A stretch of DNA of 64,000 bases, from NCBI GenBank assembly GCA_036405135.1, contig DASWYF010000047.1, positions 62,001 to 126,000 of the forward strand, written 5' to 3'. Shown piece by piece: positions 60,751 to 64,000 of this stretch. The stretch's first letter is position 1, and each line of letters opens with the position of its first letter. Source of the stretch: Verrucomicrobiia bacterium. GTDB lineage: Bacteria > Verrucomicrobiota > Verrucomicrobiia > Limisphaerales > JAEYXS01. The position numbers and the translations under genes were made by a program. The notes beneath the pieces are model-generated. The model ran no database searches and was not told the origin of the DNA. It was given only the letters and a program-made list of their open reading frames with translations.

Positions 60751-61239
60751 TCAGATTTCTCCTGGTTTTAGCGTGGGGTGCTTATTATGGCCATTATGAC
60801 GCGCGTAGTAGGCTGAGCGGCAAACAGCATAGTACAGCCCCAACATCGCCAGAAAAGGAAACTGCGTGGTAAACAATTCTCTGACCTTTTCCCTGCCCAA
60901 AATCCATATGCTGCCCGCAGCAGCGACTCTTTCTGTGTATGAATCAACCTCTTCAAACTCTTTTATCCATGCCTCGACCTCCGATTCATTCTTCTGAGGA
61001 AGTTCAGCCAGAATAGATTCGATCCTCGCCATCATCGGCTGGGACATCGATTCGATATAAAGGCAGTAGGCATAATCTTTTGGATAAAGCTGACGGCATT
61101 TGATTCTTTTCTGCCGTCTTCTGCTCCAAATGATCGCTGCGATTACGGCGATAAATACCGTCACCAAAATACTCTGAATGATGCCAAAGGCCATCCCGAA
61201 CACAATCAGCAGCAAACCCCAATACAATGAAGCTTTCAT
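60751..61239 (-). CDS. Hypothetical small membrane protein
   Basis: 162 residues from the ATG at 61239 (MKASLYWGLLLIVFG); an 88-codon extension (to 61503) would run antisense inside the oxidoreductase terminator and gene. Two near-adjacent spans (YWGLLLIVFGMAFGIIQSILVTVFIAVIAAIIW) are followed by RRRQKRIK and a charged helical region, then a third weaker span near 130-145 (FLAMLGLYYAVC). No family recognised. Its 3' end lies 99 bp upstream of the sdpR start region on the same strand. Confidence 0.6.
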   Translation of the reverse strand: MKASLYWGLLLIVFGMAFGIIQSILVTVFIAVIAAIIWSRRRQKRIKCRQLYPKDYAYCLYIESMSQPMMARIESILAELPQKNESEVEAWIKEFEEVDSYTERVAAAGSIWILGREKVRELFTTQFPFLAMLGLYYAVCRSAYYARHNGHNKHPTLKPGEI

Positions 61240-61286
61240 GACCAAATGCTTTCTCTCAACTACGTAACAGTCTCGGTATCGTCTAT

Positions 61287-61324
61287 CCAAAACAAAGCCC
61301 CGCAGCCACATGGCTGCAGGGCTT
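61287..61324 (-). terminator. Intrinsic terminator after the oxidoreductase gene
   Basis: A 14-bp stem with one mismatch (aagccctgcagcca / tggctgcggggctt on the minus strand) is followed by tgttttgg, about 22 bp past the stop codon. Confidence 0.75.
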
Positions 61325-61346
61325 GCTAAACGTCCTGCAAGTCCGG

Positions 61347-64000
61347 TTACTTGATCGCCGCCAGTTCTGCGGCGAGCAGTTCCTTCGTCTTCGCCTTCGC
61401 ATCGGCCAGGCTGATCTCGCCCTTGTCGATCTTCGCGATGAAGGATTTCTGCGCGAGGTAGTCTTTGTTCGCCACGCCTGCCTTGCTCTGCAGCATGCGC
61501 CACGCTTTGCGACGTTCCACGCCGAAGAGCACCATCTGGCGCGAGACGGCTACATATTTAATCTTACCCTTCGCCTCGTTCTTGATGTAGCAATCGAAGT
61601 TCGGGACGTAGCTGCGGTGCGCGGGATTGAACACGCGGCGATGGATCACGTCATCCTGCGTGATGAGCGCGAGCATGTCATCGAAGTGGATCATCTTCTG
61701 CGCTTCTTCTTCCGTGATGTTTTTCACGTGCTTGCGGAAGCGTCCTTCCGTCAGCGCCCAGTGGGCCACGGTGTAATTGTATTCCTCGCCGTTCGTCGCG
61801 AACTTCGTGCGCCACCAGTCACGGTCCGGCGTCGGATTGCCTTTGATGTCCAGCGCTTCCTGCGTCGTTTCACCACGGCGCGGGTTGAACACGAACTCGG
61901 GCATGCCGCGCGCATCGCGCACCATCTTCGCCTGATCGGCAGACATGTTATCACCCACGCCGTGTTCCGGCTGGCAGGTGGTGTAAGCCTGATAGAAGGC
62001 CGTTCCACGATACTCAAGACCATCGAGCATCGCCTTGTACATCTTCGCCGCATTCGCCATGGAGACTTGCGCAACGAATGGTGACCCGTGACCGCTCGTG
62101 AACGCCTCGGCGACGTTCTTCTTCTCAATCAGCTTGCCTTGCGAGGCCACACCGAACTGGTTCATGTCATAACCGCCGAGCATCGTGGATGAGTCGGAAT
62201 TCTGACCGCCGGTGTTCGAATACACCTGCGTGTCCAGCATCAGCATCTTCACGTTCGGACGGTTTTGCAGGATAACCTTCGAGACGTTCTGGAAGCCGAT
62301 GTCGCCCGTGGCCCCATCGCCACCCACGACCCAGACTTTCGGCAACTCGCGGATCTCCTGCTCCGTCATCAGCGTGTCGTCCAGGTGCGTGAGAGTGAAA
62401 TACTCCGCCTCGCTCGTGACCGTTTCCTTATCCAGCAACGCATCCACCATGCGCTCTGGCGAAACGGAACGGCGCGCGTGATTCACGATGACGGATTCCG
62501 CCATGAGCCACGAGATCGTCGAGCCGTCCTGGAACAGCGAGTTCATCCACGGATACGGATGCGGATTGGACGGTGGCGTGGAGCCATACACCGTGTTACA
62601 ACCCGTGCTCGCACCCATCATCATCACGGACATGCCATTCGCCTTGCGACCATCCACCGATTGCAGGTCCTTGTGATTGAACGCGTCTTGTTTCAAGACC
62701 GCGACCAATCCGCCCACGATCTGATCATCCGTGATCTCGCCGTGTTTCGCCTCGTAATCTACGATGCGCTTGGCCGTGTCCTTGTCGTTCTCGCCACCGA
62801 GACCCATAATCACGTGCGCCACACTCTTGCGGAACAGTTGGTATTGCGCGAGATCACGCGCCTTGAGCGCCGCCAGCTTGGATGCACCTTCGTGTTCCAA
62901 CCGCGCCGCTTTCGCCTTCAGACGCTCCGCTTTCTTGTGATAGATCGGGCGCATGTGCGCTTCCGTCACAGACGCGATCGCGCGCAGCACGCTCTTCTCA
63001 CCGCAACCGGCGCACGCACCGTCACCGGACACGAGCGCCTCGTAATTGCGACGCACCATCAAGTGATTACGCAAGGCCGCTTCACGCGAGCCCGCAGCAT
63101 CTTGATCATTGTAAAGACCGAGGAACTTCTGCGGCGTATCCGGCAACAGGCGCGAGAAGATCTGCGCCGTCGTCAGCTTGGCGTTCAGATCTTCCGTCTC
63201 CGTCGTCATGCGCAAGGCATCGTGATCACCGCACACCTGCACGCATTCGCCGCAACCTTTGCAAAGATCGCTCACGTAGATGGAGAACAAGCCACCGCCA
63301 CCGGGCGTCTTCTGCTCAAGCGAACGGAAGATCGCGGGCACATTCGAGTACGCCAGCGGCAACTGGTCGATGATGCCCGTGAACTGCAAGCGGGCCGCTT
63401 CGCTCACTTGCGCCAACTGGTTCACTTCATCGCGGATGATGTCCTTGAACGGCACCGATTCGCGTTTCGTCACGGCATCCTTCATGCGCACGCGCGCACG
63501 CTCTTCCACGCCCTTCAATTCGTTCAGCAGCTTCTTGCGCTCCGTTGTGTCTGCGACGTAATTGATCGCCGCTGTTTGCAGCACGGTCGCGATGTCCTGC
63601 GCCATGTTCGGCAAGGCCGTGTCCGGGCACGCCGTGATGCACTCCATGCATTGCGTGCAGTTCTCCGCGATGTAAACCGGCGTCTCACGCCGCGCTACAT
63701 ACTTGGACTGCGTAGCACCCGTGCCTGCGCCCATCACACCGACTGAGGCCAGCGCACCTGCAGGCTGGTGATAGCCCATGCCGCAACGGAACTCACTGTC
63801 GAACTTCGCCAGCGTCTGCACCGGCACACGCGATTGCCCGCTCGGCAGCGAGAACGCTTGCAAACCATTGCCACCTTTCACACCCGCTGTTGGATTGATT
63901 TGATGCTCGCCCAACGGCTTCAACGGCGCATTGCGCATGCTGGAGCGGTCGGCATCTTCGATCTCGCCATACTTGATCTCCTGCACCTGCGTGAAGCCCT
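61347..64000 (-). CDS. Pyruvate:ferredoxin (flavodoxin) oxidoreductase, C-terminal part
   Basis: More than 880 residues, open past the right window edge, so the N-terminal PFOR domains are missing. First ferredoxin cluster C-x2-C-x2-C-x3-C (CTQCMECITACPD) and second (CKGCGECVQVCGD), both with four Cys. The thiamine-diphosphate domain has GDGACAGCGEKS, GGDGATGDIGFQNVSKVI and VYSNTGGQ. The whole matches the NifJ type: pyruvate plus CoA to acetyl-CoA, CO2 and reduced ferredoxin. Odd: the clusters are ~122 residues apart, against ~45-55 in usual NifJ, with a helical insert (DTTERKKLLNELKGVEERARVRMKD). Confidence 0.85.
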   Translation of the reverse strand, partial: GFTQVQEIKYGEIEDADRSSMRNAPLKPLGEHQINPTAGVKGGNGLQAFSLPSGQSRVPVQTLAKFDSEFRCGMGYHQPAGALASVGVMGAGTGATQSKYVARRETPVYIAENCTQCMECITACPDTALPNMAQDIATVLQTAAINYVADTTERKKLLNELKGVEERARVRMKDAVTKRESVPFKDIIRDEVNQLAQVSEAARLQFTGIIDQLPLAYSNVPAIFRSLEQKTPGGGGLFSIYVSDLCKGCGECVQVCGDHDALRMTTETEDLNAKLTTAQIFSRLLPDTPQKFLGLYNDQDAAGSREAALRNHLMVRRNYEALVSGDGACAGCGEKSVLRAIASVTEAHMRPIYHKKAERLKAKAARLEHEGASKLAALKARDLAQYQLFRKSVAHVIMGLGGENDKDTAKRIVDYEAKHGEITDDQIVGGLVAVLKQDAFNHKDLQSVDGRKANGMSVMMMGASTGCNTVYGSTPPSNPHPYPWMNSLFQDGSTISWLMAESVIVNHARRSVSPERMVDALLDKETVTSEAEYFTLTHLDDTLMTEQEIRELPKVWVVGGDGATGDIGFQNVSKVILQNRPNVKMLMLDTQVYSNTGGQNSDSSTMLGGYDMNQFGVASQGKLIEKKNVAEAFTSGHGSPFVAQVSMANAAKMYKAMLDGLEYRGTAFYQAYTTCQPEHGVGDNMSADQAKMVRDARGMPEFVFNPRRGETTQEALDIKGNPTPDRDWWRTKFATNGEEYNYTVAHWALTEGRFRKHVKNITEEEAQKMIHFDDMLALITQDDVIHRRVFNPAHRSYVPNFDCYIKNEAKGKIKYVAVSRQMVLFGVERRKAWRMLQSKAGVANKDYLAQKSFIAKIDKGEISLADAKAKTKELLAAELAAIK

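Noticed and set aside
61240-61503. N-terminal extension of the small membrane protein
   Set aside because: It would cross the terminator and the 3' end of the oxidoreductase gene; the ATG at 61239 is followed at once by a membrane span.
62265-63746. 493-codon + strand frame across the oxidoreductase gene
   Set aside because: Arg/His-rich shadow of the PFOR gene on the other strand; no motif and no ribosome-binding site.
1-64000. CRISPR arrays, tRNA, rRNA, integrases or transposases
   Set aside because: No evenly spaced direct repeats, no cloverleaf or rRNA-like segment and no recombinase motif noticed anywhere.

Overview
The window looks like bacterial chromosomal DNA (roughly 55-60 % G+C by eye), most probably from a Verrucomicrobiota member of the Pedosphaera/Limisphaerales kind. 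This is inferred from the mix of genes: a Ser/Thr kinase fused to two DUF1080-like domains, a secreted PQQ-like propeller, a Kelch/coiled-coil giant, a CstA transporter and a one-chain pyruvate:ferredoxin oxidoreductase. Short degenerate intergenic repeats of a kind common in that phylum also fit. I saw no rRNA, tRNA, CRISPR array, transposase, integrase or phage gene. Both ends cut a gene: an ABC exporter at the left and a PFOR-type oxidoreductase at the right.

Region 1 (1-11.8 kb, + strand) is a surface-glycan cluster. It holds the end of an ABC flippase/exporter, two SAM-methyltransferase-like proteins, a DxD glycosyltransferase, four GT-A (GT2) and three GT-B (GT4) glycosyltransferases, joined by very short gaps or ATGA overlaps. 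A small DUF6968-like protein and mutM follow. Region 2 (11.8-12.5 kb) is non-coding and rich in palindromes. Region 3 (12.5-23 kb) has zwf-pgl, a secreted protein with three tandem repeats, typA, the kinase-DUF1080 receptor, a Tat-like metallophosphoesterase, and on the minus strand a HEAT-repeat membrane protein with a zinc-ribbon miniprotein.

Region 4 (23.2-26.4 kb) is a reactive-sulfur module: an ArsR repressor divergent from rhodanese-DUF2892, TauE/SafE and a metallo-beta-lactamase/double-rhodanese protein. A near-perfect 22-bp palindrome sits inside two face-to-face promoters. Region 5 (26.5-33.6 kb) holds a BaiN-like flavoprotein, an unknown Cys/His plus propeller protein, a SRPBCC protein, a CarH-like B12 photoreceptor with an intact Wx9EH motif divergent from an RpoD-like sigma factor, and a secreted PQQ-like propeller.

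Region 6 (33.9-48 kb) has the 1089-residue Kelch/coiled-coil secreted protein, an NAD-salvage operon (pncB, NrtR-like Nudix regulator, pncA), a Wsp-like signalling pair (CheR-TPR, then a WspR-type receiver fused to a hybrid histidine kinase), nadD-rsfS and cstA. Region 7 (48-64 kb) has a secreted unknown, a five-gene minus-strand lipid-degradation operon (patatin, PaaK-like ligase, thiolase, FadB-type, acyl-CoA dehydrogenase) with ATGA junctions, a secreted SGNH hydrolase, an sdpR-sdpI pair with a clear operator, a small membrane protein and the PFOR.

The most unusual features are the two copies of a modular palindrome cassette (11.84-12.19 kb and, inverted, 44.23-44.43 kb), one with a long inverted repeat nested inside; the CarH-sigma pair with repeated TTTAGAC words between; and the WspR-receiver/hybrid-kinase fusion beside a WspC-like methyltransferase.
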